DNA from: DATKWS01 sp035529435
Lineage (GTDB): Bacteria > Krumholzibacteriota > Krumholzibacteriia > Krumholzibacteriales > Krumholzibacteriaceae
Reading direction: 5' to 3'
DNA: 64,000 bases
Assembly (NCBI GenBank): GCA_035529435.1
Contig: DATKWS010000154.1
Location: 1-64,000, forward strand
Position numbers and translations under genes: made by a program. A model generated the notes under the pieces. That model worked only from the letters and a program-made list of their open reading frames with translations, had not been told where the DNA came from and searched no databases. Positions 43,506-52,854 of the stretch are shown in pieces. The first letter of the stretch is position 1. The number at the start of each line of letters is the position of its first letter.

Positions 43506-44825
43506 TCAGTGCCGGTGCTGGATCTGCGAATCCTTTTTCCCGCTTTCCTTTCCGATGGCGCCGCCGTAGACCTCTTCGGCCTCGCCGGTCAGCTGGGTCT
43601 GGCTGTCCAGAAGGAAGCTGCCGCGCTCCACCACACGCTCACCCTCCCGGAGCCCGTCAAGAATGACATAGAATCCCTCGGCCATGGGACCGATCCTCAC
43701 CCGCCGCAGCTCGTAACGGCCCGGTGCGATCTCGACGAACGCGACGGTTCTGGTCCCCGTATTGATGACGGCCGAGCGGGGAACGGCAAGAACGCCGTCA
43801 TGCTCCACCGTCTCCTGGGTATGCATGGTTCCGTGCGCTGTCTCGGTTTCGTGGCTGTCGGCCGGCATGATCGGGATGTGGATCTCGACACGTACGAACA
43901 TTCCCGGCATGAGAGCTCGATCCTTGTTGCCGGTTTCGATCCTGATCTTCGCACTTCGTGTTTTTGTATCGAGAACCGGCTCGATAAAGGTGACCTCGCC
44001 GTCGAACGTCTGGCCGGGACGGGCCTCGGGGGAAATGATCGCGTGCTGGCCGGTCGCCACGGCGTCGAGATCGTGCTCGAAAACATCGGCGACGATCCAT
44101 ACACGGTCGAGGTCGGCAAGGTGCACGAGAGGTTCGCCTTCCCTCACGTATGCACCCTCCATGATATTTTTATGAATCACCGTACCGCCGGTCGGTGCGT
44201 GCACCGTGAGCTCCGTCCACGGCTCGCCGCGCCCGGCGAGTTCCGAGATCTGCTTTTCGGTGATCCCCCACAGACGCAGTTTCTCCCTCGCCGCCGGCTC
44301 CAGCGTTGAGCCGCGGGCGAGGATGAACTCCTTCTGCGCCGAGAGGAGCTCGGGGCTGTATATCGCCGCGATGGGTTCGCCGGCCGAGAATTCCTTGCCG
44401 GTGTAATCAGCGTACAGGTGTTCGATGCGTCCGCCCACGCGCGCCGATACGACGGCGAGACTCGTCTCGTCATAGATCACCCGGCCCGCCGCGCGGATCG
44501 TTTTGGACAGCATCCGTCTCGCGACCTCGACCGTACGGATCCTGGCGAGGCGGGCGGCATCCGTACCGATGACAAGCTCGACGGCCTTCGACGCCCCTTC
44601 CGGCACGGCGCCGGCGGGCTGCACGTATACCGGCACGAGGTCCATGTTGCAGATGGGGCACTTGCCCGCGGTCTCCGATTTGACCGTTGGGTGCATCCCG
44701 CAGGTCCAGTACAGGATGTTCCGGTCGTCGTCCTGAGCATGTGCAGGCACCACGGCTGCAACGACGAGTACTGCGGCCAAAAGCGCCACCGTCGAAATAT
44801 GTATTCTCAATAGTGCATGTATCAT
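43506..44825 (-). CDS. CusB-type periplasmic adaptor of the metal efflux system
   Basis: A 439-residue exported membrane-fusion protein. A signal peptide ends near AHAQ. A heavy-metal-binding domain follows at 39-67 (YWTCGMHPTV...CPICNMDLVPV; Cys42, His45, Cys56, Cys59, Met61). The core has GGRIEHLYADYTGKEFSAGEP and HAPTGGTVIHKNIMEGAYVREG (barrel-sandwich lipoyl-like halves), then beta-barrel and membrane-proximal domains. It bridges the RND pump and the outer-membrane channel. GGAGG lies 6 bases before the ATG. Only 21 bases separate it from the channel gene upstream. Confidence 0.92.
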   Translation of the reverse strand: MIHALLRIHISTVALLAAVLVVAAVVPAHAQDDDRNILYWTCGMHPTVKSETAGKCPICNMDLVPVYVQPAGAVPEGASKAVELVIGTDAARLARIRTVEVARRMLSKTIRAAGRVIYDETSLAVVSARVGGRIEHLYADYTGKEFSAGEPIAAIYSPELLSAQKEFILARGSTLEPAAREKLRLWGITEKQISELAGRGEPWTELTVHAPTGGTVIHKNIMEGAYVREGEPLVHLADLDRVWIVADVFEHDLDAVATGQHAIISPEARPGQTFDGEVTFIEPVLDTKTRSAKIRIETGNKDRALMPGMFVRVEIHIPIMPADSHETETAHGTMHTQETVEHDGVLAVPRSAVINTGTRTVAFVEIAPGRYELRRVRIGPMAEGFYVILDGLREGERVVERGSFLLDSQTQLTGEAEEVYGGAIGKESGKKDSQIQHRH

Positions 44826-44846
44826 CTCTGGCCTCCTACCGGATAA

Positions 44847-46145
44847 TTACTCTATGGGTACGAGATCCGCGCCGGCCGCCTCCTCGAGGGCGGCGATCGT
44901 GCGTTCAAGCTCGGCTGTTTTCTCGGCATGCGAGATCTGGAGCTCGAGGAGCATGACCTCGCTGTCCAGTACGGAGAGGAAATCGACCTCCCCCGTCACG
45001 TATCCGGCCTCGGCCGATTCGAGTACCCTGCGGCCCCGCGGTATCAGCTCATCCTCGTAGAGGGACACCATGTCACGGGCGATGCGGTACTGCCGGTGGA
45101 GAGATTCGATGGCCGCGAGAATGTGCGACCGCGCCGAGGCGAGCGTGTACTCGGCATGACGAACGAGGCTCCTCGCGGCCGCGACATCCCCGCGCACCTT
45201 GCCGAACCAGAGTGGAATCCTGGCGCCGATCGATACATTCCACGCATCATTTCCCGAATCGGGGATAGCGAGCGGCGATTCACCGATGACAAAGTAACTC
45301 ATGCCGACGGTGAAATCGGGTAGGTATCCCTTGCGTGCCAGGGCGACCGATTGCATGCGCTGATCGACGACGAGTTCTCCCAAACGGAGCTCGGGCTGGT
45401 CGAGTGCGAGCCGGCGGAGCTCATCGAGGGACAAGCCGATCTCGCTGGTCGTCCCGGCCGGTTCGATCTCGATCGGATCGTTCGGTCGCCTGTTCAGGAG
45501 TTCATTGAGGGAAGCCGTCAGGGTCGAACGCCGTTCATCATTGGCAAGTTTTTTCTCGTGCAATCTCAGCCGCTGCATCTGCACCTTCAGAAGATCATGC
45601 TGGGGCGCCTTTCCGGTTTCCAGGCGTGTATTGACGAGCTGCTCGAACTGCCCGAACAACTCGTCCTGCCGATCGAGGATCGCATCGGCGCGTTCGGCGG
45701 CGAGGAGCGTATAATACGCATCCTTGACCTTCCTGCGTATTCTGAGCGTCGTGATTTTCAGCCTCTCCTGCGTGATCGTCGCTTCAAGGGTGGAAATGCT
45801 CCCCTTCGCCGAGAGCTTACCGGGGAAGGGGATCGGCTGCATCAGGTACAGAATGCTGCGCTGCGGGCCGAGGCGAGTCTCGATGCTCTCGGGGAAGTAG
45901 GTGAAGGTGAACATCGGATCGGGGTAGCCCTTCGCAACGGATACACGATGCCCGGCCGCATATACCGCCTCTTCGGCCGCACGTATCTCGGGATTGCGCC
46001 GCGATGCGATATCGAGCAGATTGTTCAGTGTAAAGACATACGTGGTGTCTCGCGTATCCTCCAGTGAGTACCCCGCCGACACAGAGACGATCAAAATGGC
46101 CGTCGATGCAATGGCCGTCGCGATATACCGGCAGATAGTTTTCAA
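44847..46145 (-). CDS. TolC-family outer-membrane efflux channel
   Basis: A 432-residue protein with a signal peptide (about 1-28) and two internally repeated outer-membrane-efflux-protein halves: NNLLDIASRRNPEIRAAEEAVYAAG and DELRRLALDQPELRLGELVV. Long helical coiled-coil stretches dominate, and DFTVGMSYFVIG fits a beta-strand of the barrel. This is the CusC-like channel of the tripartite pump. The start is TTG at 46145, supported by AAGGA 6 bases upstream; no ATG or GTG in frame is better placed. It is the first gene of the operon TolC-adaptor-pump-lipoprotein. Confidence 0.9.
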   Translation of the reverse strand: MKTICRYIATAIASTAILIVSVSAGYSLEDTRDTTYVFTLNNLLDIASRRNPEIRAAEEAVYAAGHRVSVAKGYPDPMFTFTYFPESIETRLGPQRSILYLMQPIPFPGKLSAKGSISTLEATITQERLKITTLRIRRKVKDAYYTLLAAERADAILDRQDELFGQFEQLVNTRLETGKAPQHDLLKVQMQRLRLHEKKLANDERRSTLTASLNELLNRRPNDPIEIEPAGTTSEIGLSLDELRRLALDQPELRLGELVVDQRMQSVALARKGYLPDFTVGMSYFVIGESPLAIPDSGNDAWNVSIGARIPLWFGKVRGDVAAARSLVRHAEYTLASARSHILAAIESLHRQYRIARDMVSLYEDELIPRGRRVLESAEAGYVTGEVDFLSVLDSEVMLLELQISHAEKTAELERTIAALEEAAGADLVPIE

Positions 46146-46532
46146 GTTTTTTCCTTAACGCCCTGACATCCCCGGGGAGCAAACAGCCGCATCAGCGAGT
46201 GATCATATACTGAGATGTTCACTATGCTATTATAGTGTTTGGATACGCTCCGGTTCCAGCAATACTTATTATTATATAAATTTTTCTCTCATCGGCGCGT
46301 GACGGGTAATACCGGGATTCTCTGACCGACGGCATGGTAGCCGACGGCCCGAACGACGGCGAACCACGCCCCGTCCGCCGGCGAGATGATTACGGGACCG
46401 GAATCACCGTTTACCTATATAAATAATATTAATTCTTGTTTACGCGGAAACAACATAATAGATTTATAATAGGAATGTGACAGAATATGGCGCGTCGAGA
46501 TGATCCGGCGCGCAACAGCGAGGCGATTAATC
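46146..46532. other. Divergent intergenic region between efflux operon and msrAB
   Basis: No gene is visible. The region is AT-rich at 46225-46280 and 46410-46475 and must contain divergent promoters. TATAAT is seen at 46465-46470 for the rightward gene, and TTGTTT-N6-AAACAA (46436-46453) is a short palindrome near it that could be an operator. No -35 element is convincing. Confidence 0.4.
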
Positions 46533-47675
46533 ATGAAACGTCCGAACAAGAACGGCATGTGGCTGTTGGGATTGGTGTTGATTGCGATGATAGGTAGTTC
46601 TACAAACGGTACGGAACTGGAGAAGGCCACCTTTGCCGGTGGTTGTTTCTGGTGCATGGAGGGACCGTTCGAGCAACTCGACGGCGTCGTCGAAGTCGTC
46701 TCGGGCTACACCGGCGGGCAGGTCGAAAATCCGTCCTACGAAGCTGTCTGTTCCGGAACGACCGGACATTACGAGGCGGTTCAGGTGGTCTATGATCCAT
46801 CGAAGGTCGACTACGAACAACTTCTCGAGGTTTTCTGGCGGCAGATCGATCCGACCGATCCCGGCGGACAATTCGCCGACCGCGGCCCCCAGTACCGTAC
46901 GGCGATCTTCTACCACACCGAGGCGCAGAGAGAACTCGCCGAGCGTGCCAAGAAGGCATTGGACGGATCGGGTATATTCAAGCGGCCGGTCGTTACGGAG
47001 ATAAAACAGGCCTCGATCTTCTACGAAGCGGAGGATTACCACCAGGAATATTACCGGACCTGCCCGGTGCAGTACAAGGCATACCGGAGCGGATCGGGGC
47101 GAGAGGGATTTATCAATACTATATGGGGCGAAAGGTCCGGGAATATTTTTCAGAAACGGGATGATACTACGGAGCCGTCCGGCGGGGGAGGGGACTCCCC
47201 GGAAGCAGACCGCCGGGAAGGGAGCGGTGCATACATGAAGCCGGGCAGCGACGATTTGAAGGATAAACTCACCCCGCTCCAGTACGCGGTAACACAGGAG
47301 TGCGGGACGGAGCGGGCGTTCGACAACGAGTTCTGGAACAACAAGCGCGAAGGTATTTACGTCGATATCGTCACGGGGGAGCCGCTCTTCAGCTCGGTCG
47401 ACAAGTTCGATTCGGGTACGGGATGGCCGAGCTTCACGAAGCCGCTCGCACCGGACAACATTGTCGAGAAGGCCGATCGCAGCAACTTCATGACTCGTAC
47501 CGAGGTGCGCAGCCGGCACGGAGATTCCCACCTCGGGCACGTCTTCGAGGACGGGCCGGCGCCGACGGGTTTCCGGTACTGCATCAACTCCGCCGCGCTT
47601 CGATTCATCCCGAAAGAGGATCTCGAGAAAGAAGGGTACGGCGAGTATCTAACATTGTTCGAAAAGAAAGAATAA
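46533..47675 (+). CDS. msrAB: Exported MsrA-MsrB fusion, methionine sulfoxide reductase
   Basis: A 380-residue bifunctional enzyme. The signal peptide covers about 1-26 ([16 protein letters not shown]...). MsrA follows, with the catalytic cysteine in [14 protein letters not shown] and the conserved [12 protein letters not shown] and YHQEYY. A Gly/Ser/Pro-rich linker leads to MsrB, with [35 protein letters not shown] and the catalytic Cys in [10 protein letters not shown]. Together they reduce both S and R epimers of methionine sulfoxide in periplasmic proteins. MsrB lacks the CxxC zinc pairs of some homologues. The ATG at 46533 follows GAGG by 9 bases. Confidence 0.93.
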   Translation: MKRPNKNGMWLLGLVLIAMIGSSTNGTELEKATFAGGCFWCMEGPFEQLDGVVEVVSGYTGGQVENPSYEAVCSGTTGHYEAVQVVYDPSKVDYEQLLEVFWRQIDPTDPGGQFADRGPQYRTAIFYHTEAQRELAERAKKALDGSGIFKRPVVTEIKQASIFYEAEDYHQEYYRTCPVQYKAYRSGSGREGFINTIWGERSGNIFQKRDDTTEPSGGGGDSPEADRREGSGAYMKPGSDDLKDKLTPLQYAVTQECGTERAFDNEFWNNKREGIYVDIVTGEPLFSSVDKFDSGTGWPSFTKPLAPDNIVEKADRSNFMTRTEVRSRHGDSHLGHVFEDGPAPTGFRYCINSAALRFIPKEDLEKEGYGEYLTLFEKKE

Positions 47676-47686
47676 TGCCGCTCTCG

Positions 47687-47725
47687 GGGTGCCGTGTCCC
47701 CGCGGCACGCGGCACCCTTTGTTTT
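47687..47725 (+). terminator. Rho-independent terminator of msrAB
   Basis: GGGTGCCG (47687-47694) pairs with CGGCACCC (47710-47717), extended by three more pairs including one G-T, and is followed by TTTGTTTT. It lies 12 bases after the msrAB stop, between convergent genes. Confidence 0.75.
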
Positions 47726-47741
47726 CATTGCGTCCTCCCGA

Positions 47742-49280
47742 TCAGGGAAGGCGGATCGGTGCATCCGGCCCCGTTGGGAGCCCCAGCAGCATCCAGACGG
47801 CTAGCAGAATCGTCCAGAAGATACCGAATACAATGGTGTACGGCAGCATTGTCGCCGTGATCGTACCGATCCCGTACTTCTCGTCGTACTTCTGCGCGAA
47901 GGCGACGATGAGGGCGAAGTAGCTCATCATCGGTGTGATGATATTGGTAATCGAATCCCCGATCCGGAACGCCGCCTGCGTGATCCCCGGGTGGTAACCG
48001 AGGAGCATGAACATCGGGACGAAGATCGGCGCCATGATCGCCCACTTGGCCGATGCGCTCCCCATGAAGAGGTTGATGAACGCCGAGAGGACGACGAACG
48101 CTACGAGCAGCCAGACGCCCGTGAAGCCGATCGAACGCAGCAGCTCCGCCCCCTTGATCGCGAGGAGCACGCCCATGTTGCTGTTCTTGAAGTAGTAGAC
48201 GAACTGGCCGGCGAAGAAGACGAGGACGATGTACCCGGCGAGACCCTTCATCGAGCCGGTCATGTGCCGTACGGCGTCCTTGTCGTTTCGAATCGTACCG
48301 ACCGCTATCCCGTAGGCGAGACCGGGAACGAGGAAAAAGACCATGATCGCCGTTATGAGGCCGCTCATGAAGGGGGAACGGAGCAGCGATCCCGTCTCGG
48401 GGTTGCGGAGTATCGCGTTTCCCGGGATCGTGAGGATCGCGAGGATAACGAGCACCGCCGCAAGGGAGATACCCGCCCAAGCGAGTCCCCGCTTCTCGTT
48501 GCGAGAGACCTCGTCAAACGCCTCGGTCTTACCCTCGTAGGCACCGAGCCGCGGTTCGACGAACTTCTCCGTCACCCACGTTCCGAGCACGACGAGGAGA
48601 CATGCGGAGACGATCATGAAATAGAAGTTGACGGCCGGATTGATATGCATCGAGGGATCGACGAGGTTGGCGGCCGATTCGGAGAGGCCGGCGAGGATCG
48701 GGTCGATCGATCCGATCAGGAAATTGGCGCCGAATCCGCCCGAGACGCCGCAGAACGCGGCCGCGATCCCCGCGAGCGGATGGCGCTTGAAGGCGGCGAA
48801 GATCATACCTCCGAGGGGGATCAGGACGACGTACCCCGCGCTCGAGGCGAGGTGCGAGAGGATCCCGGCGGCGATGACCGCCGCCGTGACGAGGCGCCGC
48901 GGGGCGGCGGTCACGAGGTGCCTGAGGAGCGCCGAGAGAAGGCCGGAACCCTCGGCGACGCCGATGCCGATCATCGCGACGAGGACGATGCCGAGCGGGG
49001 GAAAGTAGACGAAGTTGTCGGTCGCCTTGGAGAATATGAAGCGGAGCCCCTCGGCGTTCAGAAGGCTCACCGCCTTGATCGTCTCGCCGGTGCCGGGGTG
49101 CACGGCCGTCGTTCCGCTCCGCGAGACGATCTCCGATACGATCACGACCGCGAGGGCGAATATCGCGAACAGGGTAGCCGGGTGGGGAAAGCGGTTCCCG
49201 ACCGTTTCGATTCTATCCAACATCCTCAGCAGGACGGAGCGGCCGGCCGCCGCCGGTTTATTGGAATCCTCTCGATCCAT
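47742..49280 (-). CDS. AbgT family transporter
   Basis: A 512-residue inner-membrane protein with about 12 helices. MLDRIETVGNRFPHPATLFAIFA, the SKATDNFVYFPPLGIVLVAMIGIGVAEGSGL region, and the C-terminal PIFVPMFMLLGYHPGITQAAFRIGDSITNIITPMMSYF are characteristic of AbgT proteins, which import p-aminobenzoyl-glutamate or, in some members, export sulfonamide-like antimetabolites. GAGGAG precedes the ATG by about 8 bases. Its neighbours (msrAB convergent, nikR upstream) do not suggest a pathway. Confidence 0.92.
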   Translation of the reverse strand: MDREDSNKPAAAGRSVLLRMLDRIETVGNRFPHPATLFAIFALAVVIVSEIVSRSGTTAVHPGTGETIKAVSLLNAEGLRFIFSKATDNFVYFPPLGIVLVAMIGIGVAEGSGLLSALLRHLVTAAPRRLVTAAVIAAGILSHLASSAGYVVLIPLGGMIFAAFKRHPLAGIAAAFCGVSGGFGANFLIGSIDPILAGLSESAANLVDPSMHINPAVNFYFMIVSACLLVVLGTWVTEKFVEPRLGAYEGKTEAFDEVSRNEKRGLAWAGISLAAVLVILAILTIPGNAILRNPETGSLLRSPFMSGLITAIMVFFLVPGLAYGIAVGTIRNDKDAVRHMTGSMKGLAGYIVLVFFAGQFVYYFKNSNMGVLLAIKGAELLRSIGFTGVWLLVAFVVLSAFINLFMGSASAKWAIMAPIFVPMFMLLGYHPGITQAAFRIGDSITNIITPMMSYFALIVAFAQKYDEKYGIGTITATMLPYTIVFGIFWTILLAVWMLLGLPTGPDAPIRLP

Positions 49281-49541
49281 CGATCAGCTCCTCGTCATGT
49301 CCATCGTACGACACCGCACGTAAATCGCGGCCATACCCTCGGTATCCCGGCCGATGCACGTGATTCGCCCGGCGGCCCGGAGGTCCCATGCCGTTGCGCC
49401 GGGTGCCGAACGTGACTACTTGCTTTTTTGGACCATATAAATATCACGATGTGCAGGCAAGGGATTTCCTGCACCGGAGTATGCTGCGGACGCCGCCCGT
49501 ATCCCCCCGAAAGCGCACGGCCGTCGATTCTTGAGCCGCCG

Positions 49542-49958
49542 CTACTGGAGCCCGCTGCCCACCGTTGCGGGGATGAGCCTGCCGAACTTCACGCCCTTCA
49601 TCGCGATCAGCTCATCGGAGATCCGCTGAACGCGGTCCGGTCGTCCGCGCAATACCTTGGCCTCGAGGCAATTGTCATGATCGAGGTGCAGGTGGAGTGT
49701 GGCGATGATCTCACCGCCCCAATCGTGCTCCTTGTCGAGAAGGCGCGATGACAGCTCGCGCCGGTGGTGGTCGAATACAATCACGAGCACACCGATCACT
49801 TCCCCCGTCGCCTCGCTCCATTCTTCCTGCACCAGCGCACCGCGAACGAGATCGCGTATCGCCTCGGAGCGATTCGGGTACCGCCGCCGTTTCACTATGC
49901 GGTCGAGCCTTCCGAGCAGTTCGCCGTCCATCGAAACACCGAATCGTGTCGTTTTCAT
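49542..49958 (-). CDS. nikR: Nickel-responsive regulator NikR
   Basis: A 138-residue ribbon-helix-helix repressor. The N-terminal TTRFGVSMDGELLGRLDRIV and NRSEAIRDLVRGAL form the DNA-binding domain. The C-terminal ACT-like domain contains the nickel ligands His78, His89, His91 and Cys97 in KEHDWGGEI and TLHLHLDHDNCLE. Nickel-bound NikR should repress the upstream nickel importer genes, which lie 76 bases away on the same strand. A palindrome matching a NikR-type operator is present before nikM (52709-52735). It is the last gene of the operon. Confidence 0.93.
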   Translation of the reverse strand: MKTTRFGVSMDGELLGRLDRIVKRRRYPNRSEAIRDLVRGALVQEEWSEATGEVIGVLVIVFDHHRRELSSRLLDKEHDWGGEIIATLHLHLDHDNCLEAKVLRGRPDRVQRISDELIAMKGVKFGRLIPATVGSGLQ

Positions 49959-50033
49959 AGGCCGGATTCCTCCATTTTCGTCCCTGTCACGGCAGTTGCG
50001 CCCGTGCCGGACATCGCACCCGGCGGTTTCCCG

Positions 50034-51674
50034 TCACCCGCCGTCTTTTTCGGTATAATGCGAATGACGGAATGCGGCCGCCGCCGTCCGGTGCGCCGTC
50101 CGGTGCGCATGTATGAGCCCCGTCCGCTCGAGAATTTCATGATTTTCCAGCACCTCTGCAACCGGACCGGAGGCTGCGATGGTCCGGTCGGGCCCCAGGA
50201 TGACGGCCTTCTCCCCGATATGCCTGGCGAGGAGGAGATCCTGCGTCGCGATGACGAGTGTCTTTCGCCGTTCGGAGAGTTCGGACAGGAGGTCGATCAG
50301 GGCGCCCTCCGTCGCCGGGTCGAGGCTTGCCGTCGGTTCATCCATCAGGTAGATCTCGGGATCGACCGTCAGGATGGATCCGATGGCGACGCGTTTCTTC
50401 TCGCCGCCGCTCAACCGGTACGGATAACGGTCGCCGAGGGCGTCTATGCCGAGCAGCTTCATCGCGTCTTCCACCACGCGCTCGAGCGCCTCGCCGCTCA
50501 AGCCCTTCTGAATCGGACCGAACGCGAGCTCGTCCCACACCGTCGGTGAGAAACACTGTATGTCGGGATTCTGGAAAACGAGCCCGACACTGCTCCGGAA
50601 AAACCGTCTGAATTCTTTCGCACGCAGGCGCTCCTCCGTGACGGCCCCGCCGAATGCGTCGACCTCGCCGCTCTGAGGGAAGAGGAGTCCGTCGAGTATC
50701 CGCAGGAGCGTCGATTTGCCCGAACCGTTGGGACCGAGTATGACCGTACAGGTCCCCGCGTATATGCGCAGGGCATCGATCCGAATGCCGGGAGTGCCGT
50801 CGGGGTATGCATAGAAGACGTTCCGCAGCTCGAATACCCGGTCCACGCCGGGGTCCCCGCCCCGTTCAACCCGGTCCCCGCCGGTCCCCGCGCCGCCCGG
50901 TTCATGCCGCTCCGGACCGCTCCGCACGTCCGTACGCTCCGGACCGGCTGGTAGAGATGAACCATCCACCGGATCGCTTCCTCGGGAAACCATTGCCAAC
51001 TGCACTCCCTCGGCGAGGTGCAGGGACCGCACGAAGAGATACCCGGTACTTCGAAAGAGAAAGGAGAGCTCCATACGGTACGGGAGCGTCGAGATAACCC
51101 GGCTCGTGCGTGCCGCCAGCAGCTCGACGAGTGTTCTCAGCAGGAGGAGAAAATACCGGTATGATATGGAGAGGAGCGACACGAGCACGTGAGGTGCCCG
51201 CAATTGCCCGAGTGCGCGTGTGACGATGTTCCACCGGGTGGTGAGTATCAGGAGCAGTGCGAACGATACACTCGTCGAGACGCGCATGATGAGATAGACC
51301 GCGGTGGTGAGCCCCTCCCGCGTGATCGTGACGGGACCCACGGCGGCGGCCCGTTCCCCCGGCGTCATGAAGAGCGCCGGAATCGCGATCACTCCGGTAA
51401 AGAGTGGGATGAAAATCCATACCCGCTTGATGAAATCGAACGCTCCGATGCCGGAAAGGCAGGCCAACACCAGCGAAGCGGCGTACAGTACGAGCAGCAC
51501 GGGGATGCTCCTCGTCAGGGAGCAGAGGAGCACGAGCAGCGGCAGGGCCACAATCTTGATCCGCGCGTCGATCGATTGCAGCAATCCGCCCGTACGTGCC
51601 CAGCGCTCGTTCGCCACCGTGTTTTCGATAAGGCGCGCGACTGCGGCGATATTCTTCTCAAGAGTGAGTGCCAT
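50034..51674 (-). CDS. Fused ECF nickel/cobalt transporter: NikQ permease plus NikO ATPase
   Basis: A single 546-residue frame. Residues ~1-240 are the transmembrane T component (CbiQ/NikQ): SIDARIKIVALPLLVLLCSLT, and LGQLRAPHVLVSLLSISYRY before the coupling helices. A Gly/Pro/Arg-rich linker (~240-285) joins it to an ABC ATPase (CbiO/NikO) with Walker A GPNGSGKSTLL, LSGGEKKR signature and IYLMDEPTASLDP. In the H-loop, the usual ATHD is ATQD (Gln478). These components are normally separate genes. The ATG at 51674 overlaps the nikN-like gene by 17 bases; frame upstream to 51845 is antisense-like and has no site. Confidence 0.9.
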   Translation of the reverse strand: MALTLEKNIAAVARLIENTVANERWARTGGLLQSIDARIKIVALPLLVLLCSLTRSIPVLLVLYAASLVLACLSGIGAFDFIKRVWIFIPLFTGVIAIPALFMTPGERAAAVGPVTITREGLTTAVYLIMRVSTSVSFALLLILTTRWNIVTRALGQLRAPHVLVSLLSISYRYFLLLLRTLVELLAARTSRVISTLPYRMELSFLFRSTGYLFVRSLHLAEGVQLAMVSRGSDPVDGSSLPAGPERTDVRSGPERHEPGGAGTGGDRVERGGDPGVDRVFELRNVFYAYPDGTPGIRIDALRIYAGTCTVILGPNGSGKSTLLRILDGLLFPQSGEVDAFGGAVTEERLRAKEFRRFFRSSVGLVFQNPDIQCFSPTVWDELAFGPIQKGLSGEALERVVEDAMKLLGIDALGDRYPYRLSGGEKKRVAIGSILTVDPEIYLMDEPTASLDPATEGALIDLLSELSERRKTLVIATQDLLLARHIGEKAVILGPDRTIAASGPVAEVLENHEILERTGLIHAHRTAHRTAAAAFRHSHYTEKDGG

Positions 51675-51978
51675 GCTTGACAAGCCTGCCGATGCCCAGT
51701 ACCGCCGCGGTGGTGAGCCCCGCCCCGACGAGAGCGGAAAGGATCGTTCCCACTCCCGTCCGCCAGCCCTCCGCGGCGAGGCCCGGGAACTCGTACTCGG
51801 GGAAGGGCGCACTGGGGCGTTTTTTCTGCGCGTTACGCATTCCATCGGGTGCGAAGCCCACGATCTCCGTGACGGAGTTGAGGTCCCATTCCCCCCAAGC
51901 GCTTCCGATCACGAGAATGCCGATCGGTGTCAGAATCGCCAGTACGATCAATGCAATCCAACCCCTGGTGTATCTCAT
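51658..51978 (-). CDS. nikN: NikN/CbiN-like PDGLE-domain subunit
   Basis: A 106-residue membrane protein with helices near residues 5-25 and 75-100. GSAWGEWDLNSVTEIVGFAPDGM followed by FPEYEFPG is the PDGLE-type extracytoplasmic region typical of NikN/CbiN-like subunits of ECF metal transporters. The ATG shares a base with the nikM stop (TGATG), so translation is coupled. Its 3' end overlaps the NikQ-NikO start by 17 bases. Confidence 0.82.
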   Translation of the reverse strand: MRYTRGWIALIVLAILTPIGILVIGSAWGEWDLNSVTEIVGFAPDGMRNAQKKRPSAPFPEYEFPGLAAEGWRTGVGTILSALVGAGLTTAAVLGIGRLVKHGTHS

Positions 51979-52691
51979 CACGCTCCTCCCCCGCCACCGT
52001 CCGGCCCTGCGGACCGGGCGCCGGCGCTGAAGAGCTCGTGGTGGTAGCGTCCGAGAAAGGCGACCACTCCTCCGGTGATGACGGCCTCCACCGCTCCGCC
52101 GGCGGTGAGATGCGGGATCATCATTGCCGGCACCGTCACCGAGACGTTGAAGGGGCAATAGAGAGGGGTTCCGTCGGGCAGGTGGTGGAACAGCGGCTGT
52201 AATCCCAGCTCCAGCGCAACGGCGAGTGCCGCCGCGTTCAGTCCGATATAGGCGCCGATCGCCGCCGCGGCGGTGAATCGGCGGCTTCCCGGTTCGGAGG
52301 AGCCGGCTACCGCCCTGAATACGAGGTACCCCACGAGCGGCATGACGAAGCCCATGTTGAAGACGTTTGCGCCGAGTGCGAGGATACCGCCGTCACCGAA
52401 AAAGAGCGCCTGTATGGCGAGGGTCAGCGTGATCGCTAACAGGGCAGGCCAGGGGCCGACGAGGATCGCGATCAGAACTCCCCCGGCCGCGTGTCCGGTC
52501 GTTCCCCCGGGCAACGGGATATTGAACATCATGATGAGGAAGGAGAATGCCGCCAGGATGGCGAGCAACGGTATGTGCGCCTGCCCCAGGCGCGTGCGGA
52601 CGGCGCGGAGAGACTGCCACCAGAGGGGGGCCGTCAAAAGATAAAATATCCCCGATGTATGCGGTGAAATGTACCCGTCGGGTATGTGCAT
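51978..52691 (-). CDS. nikM: NikM/CbiM nickel-binding S component
   Basis: A 237-residue substrate-binding membrane component. The N-terminal MHIPDGYISPHTSG is diagnostic: in CbiM/NikM the amino terminus and His2 bind the metal. Further signatures are NIPLPGGTTGHAAGG and FGDGGILALGANVFNMGF. I set the start at 52691 because MHIPDG must be the N-terminus and AAGGA precedes it. With NikN and the NikQ-NikO fusion it forms a complete importer. The nikR gene in the operon points to Ni2+ rather than Co2+. Confidence 0.93.
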   Translation of the reverse strand: MHIPDGYISPHTSGIFYLLTAPLWWQSLRAVRTRLGQAHIPLLAILAAFSFLIMMFNIPLPGGTTGHAAGGVLIAILVGPWPALLAITLTLAIQALFFGDGGILALGANVFNMGFVMPLVGYLVFRAVAGSSEPGSRRFTAAAAIGAYIGLNAAALAVALELGLQPLFHHLPDGTPLYCPFNVSVTVPAMMIPHLTAGGAVEAVITGGVVAFLGRYHHELFSAGARSAGPDGGGGGA

Positions 52692-52708
52692 GAATCCTTC
52701 CCACAATC

Positions 52709-52735
52709 GTGTTATTTTTTATATTTTCGTAACAC
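52709..52735 (-). promoter_or_regulatory. Probable NikR operator upstream of nikM
   Basis: GTGTTA (52709-52714) and TAACAC (52730-52735) form a perfect inverted repeat with a 15-base AT-rich centre, 18 bases before the nikM start. Its form (GTGTTA-N15-TAACAC) fits the long-spaced operators of NikR proteins, and nikR is in the same operon. The AT-rich centre may include the promoter. Confidence 0.65.
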
Positions 52736-52854
52736 AACAAATCTATACGATGGCTCCGGTGCGGTCAAATAGTTTTCTGCTCCGGGAATATCGGATTGCC
52801 ACGGGCGTTACAGCGTATTACCATGTAGTAGAGTACGTTACGGGAGAATCGAGC

